11,802 nt of DNA from assembly GCA_023388195.1 (NCBI GenBank), contig JAEWGR010000032.1:1-11802 (forward strand). The letters run 5' to 3'. The notes under the pieces are model-generated. The model searched no databases, was not told the DNA's origin, and worked only from the letters and a program-made list of their open reading frames with translations. Numbering within the stretch: position 1 is the first letter of the stretch; every line of letters starts with the position of its first letter. The translations under genes were made by a program, and so were the position numbers. Shown here one piece after another: positions 6,387 to 11,802 of the stretch. This DNA is from Bacillota bacterium. Lineage in GTDB: Bacteria; Bacillota; Negativicutes; Sporomusales; Sporomusaceae.

Positions 6387-6441
6387 TTATGTGAAATGAT
6401 TGTGATATGGTGGAAGTATATTGATAATTGGAGGAGATCAA

Positions 6442-7176
6442 ATGCTAAAACGTATCGGACTATTAACAGTATTACTTATGACATTTTTGTTTTTCTGTCA
6501 TAATGCTAGTGCCAATGCCGTAGTAAATACAAAAATATTAGAAAAAAATACGAAATTAATTCCATCTGGCCTTTTGGCCACCGACGATCCACCAACGTTT
6601 AAGAGTGGAACTATGGTGACTTTAAATGAGAATGGCGAGGTTATCGAAGGTATATTAGCGTACGATGCACTGCTTAGTTGCATACCGCTTATTTTTGAAG
6701 AAAATGGAGAAAAATATTTCAGATCTTATAAAGGCTGGTTTAATAAGGATACTAAAGTAACCTTTAACAGTCGAGGGGCGGTTATCAAAGGCACTACTAT
6801 TTATACCATAGAACCATGGTATCTTAATGTTCCTTTGAACAGCAGCAGTTTTATAAGATTGAAGCAATCCACTGAAGTTAGTTTTCATTCAAACGGAATG
6901 ATGGCATATGGAACTATTCATTCGAATACTTATTTAAAGCCTGTAGGGTGGAACCAAATTACGGACAATGGTATGGCTGGGCTCGTTCAGTTTAAGGGCG
7001 GAAAGAAAATTGAACTGAACTACAAAGGAGAGGTAATAAAAGGAATATTAAATAAAGATACCAAATTGATGTCGCCAAATGGTAGTTTAAAGGTTTATGA
7101 GGCTGATACTGCAGTGGAGTTTGACGATATAGGAATTGTTGTAAAAGCTTCGAAAATCACTAGTTCGGTGAATTAG
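6442..7176 (+). CDS. Exported repeat protein of unknown function
   Basis: A 244-residue protein with a signal peptide at 1-26, cleaved near ASANA. The mature part carries five copies of a 15-residue motif of the form V-x-F-x-x-x-G-x-V-I-x-G-x-L, at about 58-72, 105-119, 145-159, 189-203 and 224-238, spaced 35-47 residues apart. The glycines and the alternating pattern suggest beta-hairpin units stacked along the chain. The start is the ATG at 6442 because GGAGGAG lies just upstream; an in-frame TTG at 6421 would disrupt the signal peptide. The gene is single, with a possible Spo0A box upstream and a terminator downstream. The family is not recognised; a surface or spore-envelope role is only a guess. 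Confidence 0.85.
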   Translation: MLKRIGLLTVLLMTFLFFCHNASANAVVNTKILEKNTKLIPSGLLATDDPPTFKSGTMVTLNENGEVIEGILAYDALLSCIPLIFEENGEKYFRSYKGWFNKDTKVTFNSRGAVIKGTTIYTIEPWYLNVPLNSSSFIRLKQSTEVSFHSNGMMAYGTIHSNTYLKPVGWNQITDNGMAGLVQFKGGKKIELNYKGEVIKGILNKDTKLMSPNGSLKVYEADTAVEFDDIGIVVKASKITSSVN

Positions 7177-7286
7177 GATTAATGACTTCTGGCAAATGTT
7201 GTGTCAAAAGACCACCTAAGTAAGCGTGGGCGGGGCTATGGGTGTTTTTAGTTGAAACACATAATAATGTCATTATGGGATAGTCT

Positions 7287-7314
7287 AAACGGTTTTGCCG
7301 TTTTTCGATTTTTT
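7287..7314 (+). terminator. Terminator of the repeat-protein gene
   Basis: A 6-bp stem AAACGG/CCGTTT with a TTTTG loop is followed by TTCGATTTTTT, 110 bases after the stop codon. Confidence 0.65.
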
Positions 7315-7485
7315 GACATGCTACAAAACCAGTAAATACGCGCCAAATAACTATGTAAACTTGCCGTTTATTTTCGAAAATGAACTCGAAAAAGAACGGA
7401 TGTTCTAACAAGATAAAACCTTGAATCCCTTATAAATCAAGGAAATTCAGCCGTAACGAAACGTAAACCCAAGCAATATTTACCC

Positions 7486-7527
7486 CTTCTAAGCGGTTGC
7501 TCGTAGGTTTGACTCCTACCAGGCGTG
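7486..7527 (+). pseudogene. 3' fragment of a tRNA-Arg(TCT) gene, probable att scar
   Basis: From the anticodon loop onward, tRNA geometry is exact: loop CTTCTAA with anticodon TCT (7488-7490), a 5-base stem strand, a 5-base variable loop, T-stem GTAGG/CCTAC around loop TTTGACT (7508-7514), then acceptor strand CAGGCGT and discriminator G. Upstream bases do not form the 5' half: TACCC does not pair with GCGGT, and no D-arm or 5' acceptor strand exists. The T-loop has T instead of the invariant C56. Integrases commonly use tRNA 3' ends as attachment sites, so this is probably a left-over att half. Confidence 0.7.
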
Positions 7528-7538
7528 CTAGAGAAATT

Positions 7539-7566
7539 AAGGCTTCCGAGAAATCGGGAGCCTTTT
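7539..7566 (+). terminator. Terminator behind the tRNA fragment
   Basis: An 11-bp stem AAGGCTTCCGA/TCGGGAGCCTT with a GAAA tetraloop is followed by TT and G. It lies 11 bases after the tRNA fragment and was probably copied together with the tRNA end. Confidence 0.8.
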
Positions 7567-7739
7567 GTTATGAAAAATGGGGGGATAGTTTTGGGCCTTG
7601 TTTACTTAACCGCAAACCAAATAAATAACAACGATTAAAAAGATAAGCAGTTTATTTGATTCTGAAACGGCGAGATAGAGTTTAATTTTTTTGGGCTACT
7701 CGATTTTTGGTGCTTTACACCTTGCGGACAATGGCAAAA

Positions 7740-7816
7740 CTAATACCTGTTGATGCCTCGCAGTATTACATGATAAATTCCACTTTCACTCTTTTTTTCT
7801 TGCTATTCTTTGGCAT
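7740..7816 (-). pseudogene. Second RAYT remnant, N-terminus only
   Basis: On the minus strand, starting at the ATG at 7816 and after a one-base insertion, the sequence reads PRIARKKSESGIYHVILRGI then NRY and stops. This is the start of a REP-associated Y1 transposase, closely matching the remnant at 4301-4469 at DNA level (shared block 7760-7852 versus 4415-4512). Everything beyond about residue 24 is lost. The same hairpin-plus-REP arrangement stands 5' of the start codon. Confidence 0.7.
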
Positions 7817-7820
7817 GATT

Positions 7821-7883
7821 AACACCCTTAGTTATCATGGCGGGAGGTGTCCAGTTAACACAAAAGAACAGTCCCCTAGTGTT
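7821..7883 (+). repeat. REP unit G with decayed hairpin
   Basis: AACACCCTTAGTTATCATGG and then CGGGAGGTGTCC is a mutated copy of the 4476-4509 hairpin. It is followed by the REP core AACACAAAAGAACAGTCCCC and TAGTGTT (7857-7883). Confidence 0.65.
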
Positions 7884-7934
7884 GCCCCTACATTTATCGC
7901 CCAAAAAGGAATTCAATCATTGCTAGATAAAGAA

Positions 7935-8261
7935 TTAAGAACGGTCTTCGTCTTTAAGAACTTTAACTAATTTCCTAATCTTATCCAAAGTAATATTAGT
8001 ATCTTTTGCTTCAGGGACTAAGGTATAGAATAATTCATCACTACTATCAATTGTGATTGTTTCGCGTATATCATTTAGAAAATAATCAGTTCTCAAATCA
8101 AAATGATTGACTAAAATAGCTTCGTTCTGTTTACTAAATTGTTTTTTCCCTCTAATGACTTCATAAATAAAATTTCTTTGGACACCTAAAATATCGGCAA
8201 ATTTCTTCACAGATAGATTATGTTTATCTAAAAGAAATTTAACTTTATCATTGTAATTCAT
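7935..8261 (-). CDS. XRE-family helix-turn-helix regulator
   Basis: A 108-residue DNA-binding protein. Residues about 5-61 form a Cro/CI-type HTH domain: SVKKFADILGV (18-28) as the first HTH helix and QRNFIYEVIRG (29-39) as the recognition helix, followed by a helix ending in DYFL as in phage repressors. Residues 62-108 are charged and not assigned. The start is the ATG at 8261, eight bases after AGGTG; an in-frame GTG at 8279 lacks a ribosome site. A TATAAT (8287-8282) lies just upstream on the minus strand. It is one of two repressor-like genes next to the tRNA fragment, as expected for a prophage or ICE remnant. It has no partner toxin in the sequence shown. Confidence 0.85.
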   Translation of the reverse strand: MNYNDKVKFLLDKHNLSVKKFADILGVQRNFIYEVIRGKKQFSKQNEAILVNHFDLRTDYFLNDIRETITIDSSDELFYTLVPEAKDTNITLDKIRKLVKVLKDEDRS

Positions 8262-8321
8262 AGTTTTTTCACCTAACACTTATTATAATATAAATCAACT
8301 TTCGGTTCGAGCATGCGTTTT

Positions 8322-8354
8322 ATAACAAGTAGATATTATTTTTGTTCTTGTTAT
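8322..8354. promoter_or_regulatory. Operator-like dyad upstream of the 7935-8261 regulator
   Basis: ATAACAAG (8322-8329) and CTTGTTAT (8347-8354) are perfect 8-base arms with a 17-base gap, centred about 50 bases before the TATAAT at 8287-8282. It could be an autoregulatory site. The rest of 8262-8452 holds no gene. Confidence 0.35.
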
Positions 8355-8452
8355 TTATTGGCTTTTCCATCTTATTAGCCTTTTTAAGTCTACCTACTTT
8401 AAAGGCGTGTTATGTAATTTAAAACAATCAGACCCATAGGTAACTTAATTTA

Positions 8453-8671
8453 TTAATTCCTTCGAGCTTCATCTGATCTACCTACTAAGTAGTCTAGAGA
8501 TACGTTGAAATAATTGGCAAGGGAGATAAGAACTTCAAAGCTTGGTTTTGATTCGTTTTTCTCATACATAAATATGATTCGACGTTTGACTCCAACAATA
8601 TCTGCTAGATCTTCGGCTTTTAGATTATGGGTTTTTCTTAATGTATTTAAACGCTCGCCAAAAGAAGGCAT
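8453..8671 (-). CDS. XRE-family transcriptional repressor (Cro/CI type)
   Basis: A 72-residue protein that is almost entirely one HTH domain: FGERLNTLRKTHNL, then AEDLADIVGVKRRIIFMYE, then PSFEVLISLANYFNVS and the family ending LDYLVGRSDE. This is the classic compact repressor of phage and ICE switches. The start is taken as the ATG at 8671 (MPSFGERL), the usual N-terminus, with weak GGTG upstream; an ATG at 8686 is possible and adds five residues. About 30 bases upstream lies a 23-bp near-perfect inverted repeat with two operator-like sites, so the protein probably represses both its own gene and the rightward promoter. Confidence 0.9.
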   Translation of the reverse strand: MPSFGERLNTLRKTHNLKAEDLADIVGVKRRIIFMYEKNESKPSFEVLISLANYFNVSLDYLVGRSDEARRN

Positions 8672-8699
8672 CAAATCACACACCATTCAAGTAAAAGTA

Positions 8700-8728
8700 T
8701 TGACTGTGCAATTAAAATGCACTATAAT
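8700..8728 (+). promoter_or_regulatory. Strong sigma-A promoter pointing right, operator in spacer
   Basis: TTGACT (8700-8705) and a perfect TATAAT (8723-8728) are separated by exactly 17 bases. The spacer GTGCAATTAAAATGCAC is itself a dyad (GTGCA, 7 bases, TGCAC), so a bound repressor would block RNA polymerase. No gene with a ribosome site and start codon follows on the plus strand. Confidence 0.75.
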
Positions 8729-8756
8729 TTGTTTTATAGTGTATTTTAATTGCACA
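8705..8756. promoter_or_regulatory. Double operator of the XRE repressor
   Basis: Two 23-base arms (8705-8727 and 8734-8756) form an inverted repeat with one mismatch and a 6-base gap. Each arm contains one copy of the GTGCA-N7-TGCAC site (GTGTA in the right copy, read on the plus strand). The arms carry a TATAAT-like box on each strand (TATAAT right, TATAAA left), giving face-to-face divergent promoters; the leftward -35 is poor. Confidence 0.7.
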
Positions 8757-9254
8757 AATTTGTTTAGATTATTAAACGGAAAGGAAGGTAGGAAGAGGCG
8801 GAATCTTTCTCATGTAGAAAGTAATTGATTAAAAATCTAGGTAGGAAAAGTCTTCATAGCTAGCCTAAAGAAAGGAGTCAGATAAAAGAGCAACCAAAAC
8901 CACAGCCGACTTACACAATGTAAGCCGCCAAACAAGGCAAAACTCTGCTCGAAAATGTGTCTTAAAGACACTTGTCGCCTGTAGTCACAAACAGGCAACG
9001 GCTGCCAATGGAGATAAATCGAACGGAAAACAGGGGTGTGTTCCACATGCGATTGTCTCCATTATAGCGCAGCCAGCGCTTGGCTTCAATGCAAGCGTGG
9101 CAGAAATGTGGTAAATAGTTACAGACGAAAACCTGCAATAAAGTTTGCGGGGAATTTTTGTTGTCCGTCATGGGGGAGTGCGGAAAGAAAAAAAGTAATA
9201 ATTCCGAACCATACAGCATAGAGTGGAAGCAAAAGAAACAACTGTATATATCCA
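8757..9254. other. Gene-free stretch between phage-type switch and riboswitch
   Basis: No ORF here has both a ribosome site and a start codon. An AAAGGAG at 8871-8877 is not followed by a usable start. The AT-rich part ends at about 8880; from there the sequence is GC-richer and dense in hairpins (see 8910-9160). A clear promoter for the downstream riboswitch was not found. Confidence 0.5.
8910..9160 (+). ncRNA. Candidate structured RNA ending in a terminator-like hairpin
   Basis: A series of hairpins stands in about 250 bases: CTTACA/TGTAAG (8910-8924), GTGTCTT/AAGACAC (8957-8971), GCCTGT/ACAGGC (8977-8996), TGGAGA plus AATCG with CGATT plus TCTCCA (9009-9061), GCCAGCGCTTG with CAAGCGTGGC (9072-9101), and CCTGCAA/TTGCGGG (9132-9151) followed by GAATTTTTG. 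The last resembles an intrinsic terminator. It matches no RNA class I know; the strand is chosen from the terminator. Chance structure in DNA of this composition is possible. Confidence 0.3.
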
Positions 9255-9413
9255 AGGGATAGGTGCCCGTAAGGGCTTAATAGGGAAGCCGGTTAAAGGC
9301 CGGCACGGTCCCGCCACTGTAACGGGGAGCAGTCCGCATATATACCACTTTAGCCTTAGGCTGGGGGAAGGTGCGGGGTAAGCGATGAACCGGAGTCAGG
9401 AGAACTGCCTGTC
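9255..9413 (+). promoter_or_regulatory. Cobalamin (B12) riboswitch
   Basis: The stretch contains the class signatures in order: AGGTGCCC at the start, the AGGGAAGCCGG and GGCCGGCACGG arms, CCCGCCACTGT with the B12 box GCCACTG (9313-9319), and the closing GAGTCAGG (9393-9400) and ACTGCCTGT. Binding of adenosylcobalamin or another cobalamin normally switches the downstream gene off. An 8-bp hairpin CCTGTCCG/CGGACAGG (9408-9415 with 9438-9445) overlaps the aptamer end, and a terminator follows at 9492, so control by premature termination is likely. The target is the autotransporter gene at 9561. Confidence 0.93.
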
Positions 9414-9454
9414 CGGCAATCGCCATGTGTACCTGCGCGGACAGGGAGGAGATT

Positions 9455-9577
9455 ATGAAAAATTACCGGAAGATTCCGGCGAATTGGCATGACACTCTCC
9501 TTGCGGGAGTGTTTTTTATTTTGTACAAAAGAATAAGGAATAACAAAGGACTGATCATCTTTGAATCATACATATAA
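9455..9577 (+). CDS. Possible small ORF between riboswitch and autotransporter
   Basis: A 40-codon frame starts at ATG 9455 behind GGGAGGAG (9444-9451), one of the best ribosome sites in the window. The product begins MKNYRKIPANWHDTLL, has a short hydrophobic stretch (LLAGVFFILY) and ends at TAA 9577. It runs straight through the terminator hairpin (9492-9522) and overlaps the autotransporter start (9561) by 17 bases in another frame. It may be a leader peptide coupling translation to termination, or the ribosome site may be chance. No family is recognised. Confidence 0.4.
   Translation: MKNYRKIPANWHDTLLAGVFFILYKRIRNNKGLIIFESYI
9492..9522 (+). terminator. Riboswitch-controlled intrinsic terminator
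   Basis: An 8-bp stem ACACTCTC/GGGAGTGT with loop CTTGC is followed by TTTTTATTTT. It lies between the cobalamin aptamer and the autotransporter gene, where ligand binding would favour it. Confidence 0.8.
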
Positions 9578-11802
9578 AATCATTTGGAACCGGGCCCGCG
9601 CCTGCTGGCAGGTGGTATCGGAGCTGGCGAAAAACACCGGCCGGATGAAATCGGTTTGCTGCAGCCGTGGCGGGCGCGGCGCCAAATGCCTGGCGCTTAG
9701 TCTGAGTTGGCTGCTGATTCTGAGCTTACGATCAGCGCTGATCCCTACGGCAGCTGCCTTTGTACCACCGTTGGATACAAAGAATATCTGGACCTTCCTG
9801 GGCGAGGTGGACGGTTATGCCACCTGGACGTCCACGACGGCAGATGGCGGCAATGGGCATCTGGCGACCACGCCGAAAAAATACCTCACCGCTATCGTCG
9901 TCAATACCGGCGAACGTTGGCGGCCCTTGGATATGCGGACACCGGCAACCAACTCGATGGCCGTGTATACAACGGTAAGTGACCTGACCCTCAATACCGG
10001 CAGTATGCTGGATCTGGCCGGCAGGCAAGCCCTGGTTTATCCTCCTTCGGTTCAGTATCCTAACGGGTATGACAACACGCAAAACAGAATCAGTGGCTAT
10101 CATTTTACTATTGATAAATTAACTCTTACCGGCGACGCCGTCTTTCGCATCAATACTAATGTGAAAGCCAGTGGCAACGGTGGGGGCGTGACCGGTGCAA
10201 GCCTCACCGTCAGGCAACTCGAAGGTGCCGGCGGCACGGTCTATATCCAGTCCGCCTATGATCCGGCCTGGAAGGAACTGGTCAGCGGGGCAGGCGGGAT
10301 CTATGACCGGAAAACCCTGGATCTGAGTGCTCCGGGCAACTATGCTAGTTATATCGCCGCTGATTTCAGCAGTGCAGACTACAGCAAGGTCAACGTAATA
10401 GGGCAGGCCTCCCTGATGGATGGGCCGCTGCGGCTCTATGAACTGGTGCCGGTCATCGACTGGAACAACCTGCAGGCCGGCAAGGCCGTACTTGTGGCCC
10501 TCAAAGCCTACAACACCGGTGTCATCTCCGAATCCGGCAAGATGGCCAGTGACGCTCAACTGGCTTTCCGCAATGTTTGGCGTATGGAAGAAGGCAACCT
10601 CTTCCACCGTATGGATGAATTGCATACCCGTCACTTCCGTCATGACACGGTATCCCCAGCTCAAGCGGAGGACAATTCGGTAACCGAAAACGTCTGGGCC
10701 CATACCTACCGGGGTAGGCTCAACAGCCAGGGTGCTTACGGACGCAGCAGCCGGCAAAGCTATGACGGCCTGCAGGCCGGGTTTGACAAGGCACGGGAGG
10801 GCGACTTCCATAACGGGACTCTGTACTATGGCCTGCTGCTGGGCCGAAGCAACGCTGATACAACCTATGCCACCGGCCAGGGAGACCTGACAGGCACCAG
10901 CCTTGGGGCTTATGCCTCCTGGACTGGTCATAATGGCCGCTACCTGGATCTGGCGGCCCGGATGACCAAAATCGAAAACGACTACCATTTCCATGACAGC
11001 GACAGCGCCAACACGGCCCGCTATGACAGCTGGGCCAGCGGCCTCAGTGCCCGCTATGGCTATCGCCGGGACTTGGCCAATGATTGGTATGTGGAACCCC
11101 AGGTTGGCTTAGCTTTTGGCCGGATTGACCAGGTCAGCTATACCCTGCCAAACCAACTGACTGTCAGTCAGATTGCTGATCGGCCAGTAGTAGGACAGCT
11201 CGGCGTAGCTGTGGGCAAGGACTTTGGCGATGACCGGCAGCGTGGGCAGGCTTATGCGAAACTCATCGCCCGTCATGACTTTGGCAGCAGCAAGCTGGAA
11301 GCAAGGTTTTCCGGTGACCGTGAGGCCCTGCAAGTGGCCGGCCAGGACACCTGGCTGGAGTTCAGTCTGGGTGCCAGGCTGCAAACAGCCCGGGACAGCA
11401 CGGCCTTTCTGGAGGTGAGCAAGTCCACCGGCGGTGATGTCCGGCAGGATTGGCAGATTAACGGCGGTCTGACCTGGAAGTGGGGACTGCCGGCTAAGGC
11501 CGACAAAACGGCGGCTCAACCGGTAATGGCCGTCATGCCTGCGGCTAACAGTCAATTGGCAGTGGCCACTATGACACCGACAGCCTCTGCGTGTCTGGCA
11601 GCTGCAACAGATGAGGCCGCCGCCTCGCATCCGGAGGGATCACCCAACCATGGGCAACTTGCGGATAGCCCGGCAACCGTAACTGCGTCGGTTGACACAC
11701 GGCTATCTGGTGGTTCGACGCCGGTCAAAGCTACTCTACCAGCGAGTAACTCGCTGGCCGCAGCCACCCTGACGGAGGCTGCAGACTATGCCCTCGCACC
11801 GG
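9561..11802 (+). CDS. Autotransporter with outer-membrane beta-barrel, 3' end outside window
   Basis: At least 747 residues, with no stop up to the window edge. Start: TTG at 9561, with AAAGGA ten bases upstream. Residues 1-41 form an extended signal peptide region (NHTYKIIWNRA, then WQVVSELAK), as in type V secreted proteins; 43-66 is the hydrophobic core, with cleavage near TAAA. The passenger (about 67-345) has beta-helix-like repeats such as LTLNTGSMLDLAG and LTLTGDAVFRI. A helical linker (about 340-372, ending MDELHTRHFRH) leads into the barrel at about 376-643 (NVWAHTYRGRLNS to GGLTWKW), the usual 260-270 residues. Unusually, translation continues at least 104 residues beyond the barrel in an Ala/Thr/Pro-rich tail with an imperfect repeat (659 and 726). 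Repression by cobalamin through the riboswitch is expected. The passenger's role is unknown; adhesion or B12 capture are both possible. Confidence 0.9.
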   Translation, partial: MNHTYKIIWNRARACWQVVSELAKNTGRMKSVCCSRGGRGAKCLALSLSWLLILSLRSALIPTAAAFVPPLDTKNIWTFLGEVDGYATWTSTTADGGNGHLATTPKKYLTAIVVNTGERWRPLDMRTPATNSMAVYTTVSDLTLNTGSMLDLAGRQALVYPPSVQYPNGYDNTQNRISGYHFTIDKLTLTGDAVFRINTNVKASGNGGGVTGASLTVRQLEGAGGTVYIQSAYDPAWKELVSGAGGIYDRKTLDLSAPGNYASYIAADFSSADYSKVNVIGQASLMDGPLRLYELVPVIDWNNLQAGKAVLVALKAYNTGVISESGKMASDAQLAFRNVWRMEEGNLFHRMDELHTRHFRHDTVSPAQAEDNSVTENVWAHTYRGRLNSQGAYGRSSRQSYDGLQAGFDKAREGDFHNGTLYYGLLLGRSNADTTYATGQGDLTGTSLGAYASWTGHNGRYLDLAARMTKIENDYHFHDSDSANTARYDSWASGLSARYGYRRDLANDWYVEPQVGLAFGRIDQVSYTLPNQLTVSQIADRPVVGQLGVAVGKDFGDDRQRGQAYAKLIARHDFGSSKLEARFSGDREALQVAGQDTWLEFSLGARLQTARDSTAFLEVSKSTGGDVRQDWQINGGLTWKWGLPAKADKTAAQPVMAVMPAANSQLAVATMTPTASACLAAATDEAAASHPEGSPNHGQLADSPATVTASVDTRLSGGSTPVKATLPASNSLAAATLTEAADYALAP

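Larger units (their letters stand above)
6116..6441. other. Gene-poor gap with REP unit and control region
   Basis: This gap holds the leader of the minus-strand nuclease, a decayed REP unit (6311-6357) and the control region of the following exported-protein gene. A weak minus-strand promoter for the nuclease (TTTACC, 17 bases, CAAAAT) lies near 6160-6190. A 78-codon minus-strand frame ending inside the nuclease start has no ribosome site and is not called a gene. Confidence 0.4.
7177..7934. other. Gene-free stretch with tRNA fragment and RAYT relic
   Basis: This 758-base stretch holds a terminator (7287-7314), the tRNA-Arg 3' fragment with its own terminator (7486-7566), the second RAYT remnant (7740-7816) and REP unit G (7821-7883). 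The parts at 7315-7485 and 7567-7739 are AT-rich and show nothing recognisable: no ORF with a ribosome site and no integrase motif. Confidence 0.5.

Noticed and set aside
7160..7411. Minus-strand frame of 83 codons
   Set aside because: It crosses the terminator at 7287-7314 and lacks a ribosome site; no family pattern.
7486..7527. Functional tRNA-Arg
   Set aside because: The 5' acceptor strand and D-arm are absent, the anticodon stem cannot pair and the T-loop has lost C56.
3195..7883. CRISPR array
   Set aside because: The repeated REP cores are spaced irregularly by hundreds to thousands of bases and mutated, with hairpin partners and RAYT remnants; no regular repeat-spacer pattern or cas gene is present.
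7935..8671. Toxin-antitoxin pair
   Set aside because: Both proteins are HTH regulators with no toxin-like partner, and they are separated by 191 bases with a separate -10 box for the left gene.
8837..9255. Two minus-strand frames in the hairpin-rich stretch
   Set aside because: Low-complexity, aromatic-rich products, no ribosome sites, and a sequence better explained by stem-loops.
10119..10994. Long minus-strand frame of 291 codons
   Set aside because: It lies fully antisense to the autotransporter gene, whose plus frame shows clear domain structure; long antisense frames are common in GC-rich genes.
11109..11630. Minus-strand frame of 173 codons
   Set aside because: Shadow of the autotransporter barrel region; no start signal.

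Overview
The window looks like a chromosomal segment of a diderm, probably spore-forming Firmicute (Negativicutes, Sporomusaceae-like). This is inference. The support is a type V autotransporter with an extended signal peptide and outer-membrane barrel, beside Firmicute-style AGGAGG ribosome sites, sigma-A promoters, a Firmicute-type class D beta-lactamase and a candidate Spo0A box. No species can be named.

Layout. Positions 1-680 are GC-rich: the tail of an ABC-transporter ATPase overlaps an FMN-binding lipoprotein gene, followed by a strong terminator. About 690-8880 is an AT-rich accessory block. It holds a class D beta-lactamase (minus) divergent from a 4Fe-4S iron-sulfur flavoprotein (plus), a small exported protein, a wrecked IS3-family element, remnants of two REP-associated tyrosine transposases (RAYT), a lone DUF262/ParB-like plus HNH nuclease of type IV restriction (GmrSD-like) character, an exported protein with five internal repeats, a 3' fragment of a tRNA-Arg(TCT) gene with its terminator, and two Cro/CI-type repressors on the minus strand. 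The second repressor sits beside a plus-strand promoter whose 17-bp spacer is itself an operator-like dyad. Seven REP-like cores, all in one orientation, are scattered through the block; four follow a hairpin or hairpin relic that belongs 5' of the RAYT gene. From about 8880 the sequence turns GC-rich again: a hairpin-rich stretch without genes, a cobalamin riboswitch with an intrinsic terminator, and a large autotransporter gene running off the right edge.

How it fits together. The right side is a B12-repressed expression unit for a surface autotransporter whose reading frame continues past its barrel domain. The middle reads as repeated insertion and decay of mobile DNA. The tRNA-Arg fragment and the repressors suggest an old integration site of a prophage or ICE, and the REP/RAYT relics and IS3 remnant show later turnover. 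The surviving cargo is a defence-type nuclease, a beta-lactamase and exported proteins. No integrase, intact transposase, rRNA, complete tRNA or CRISPR array was seen.
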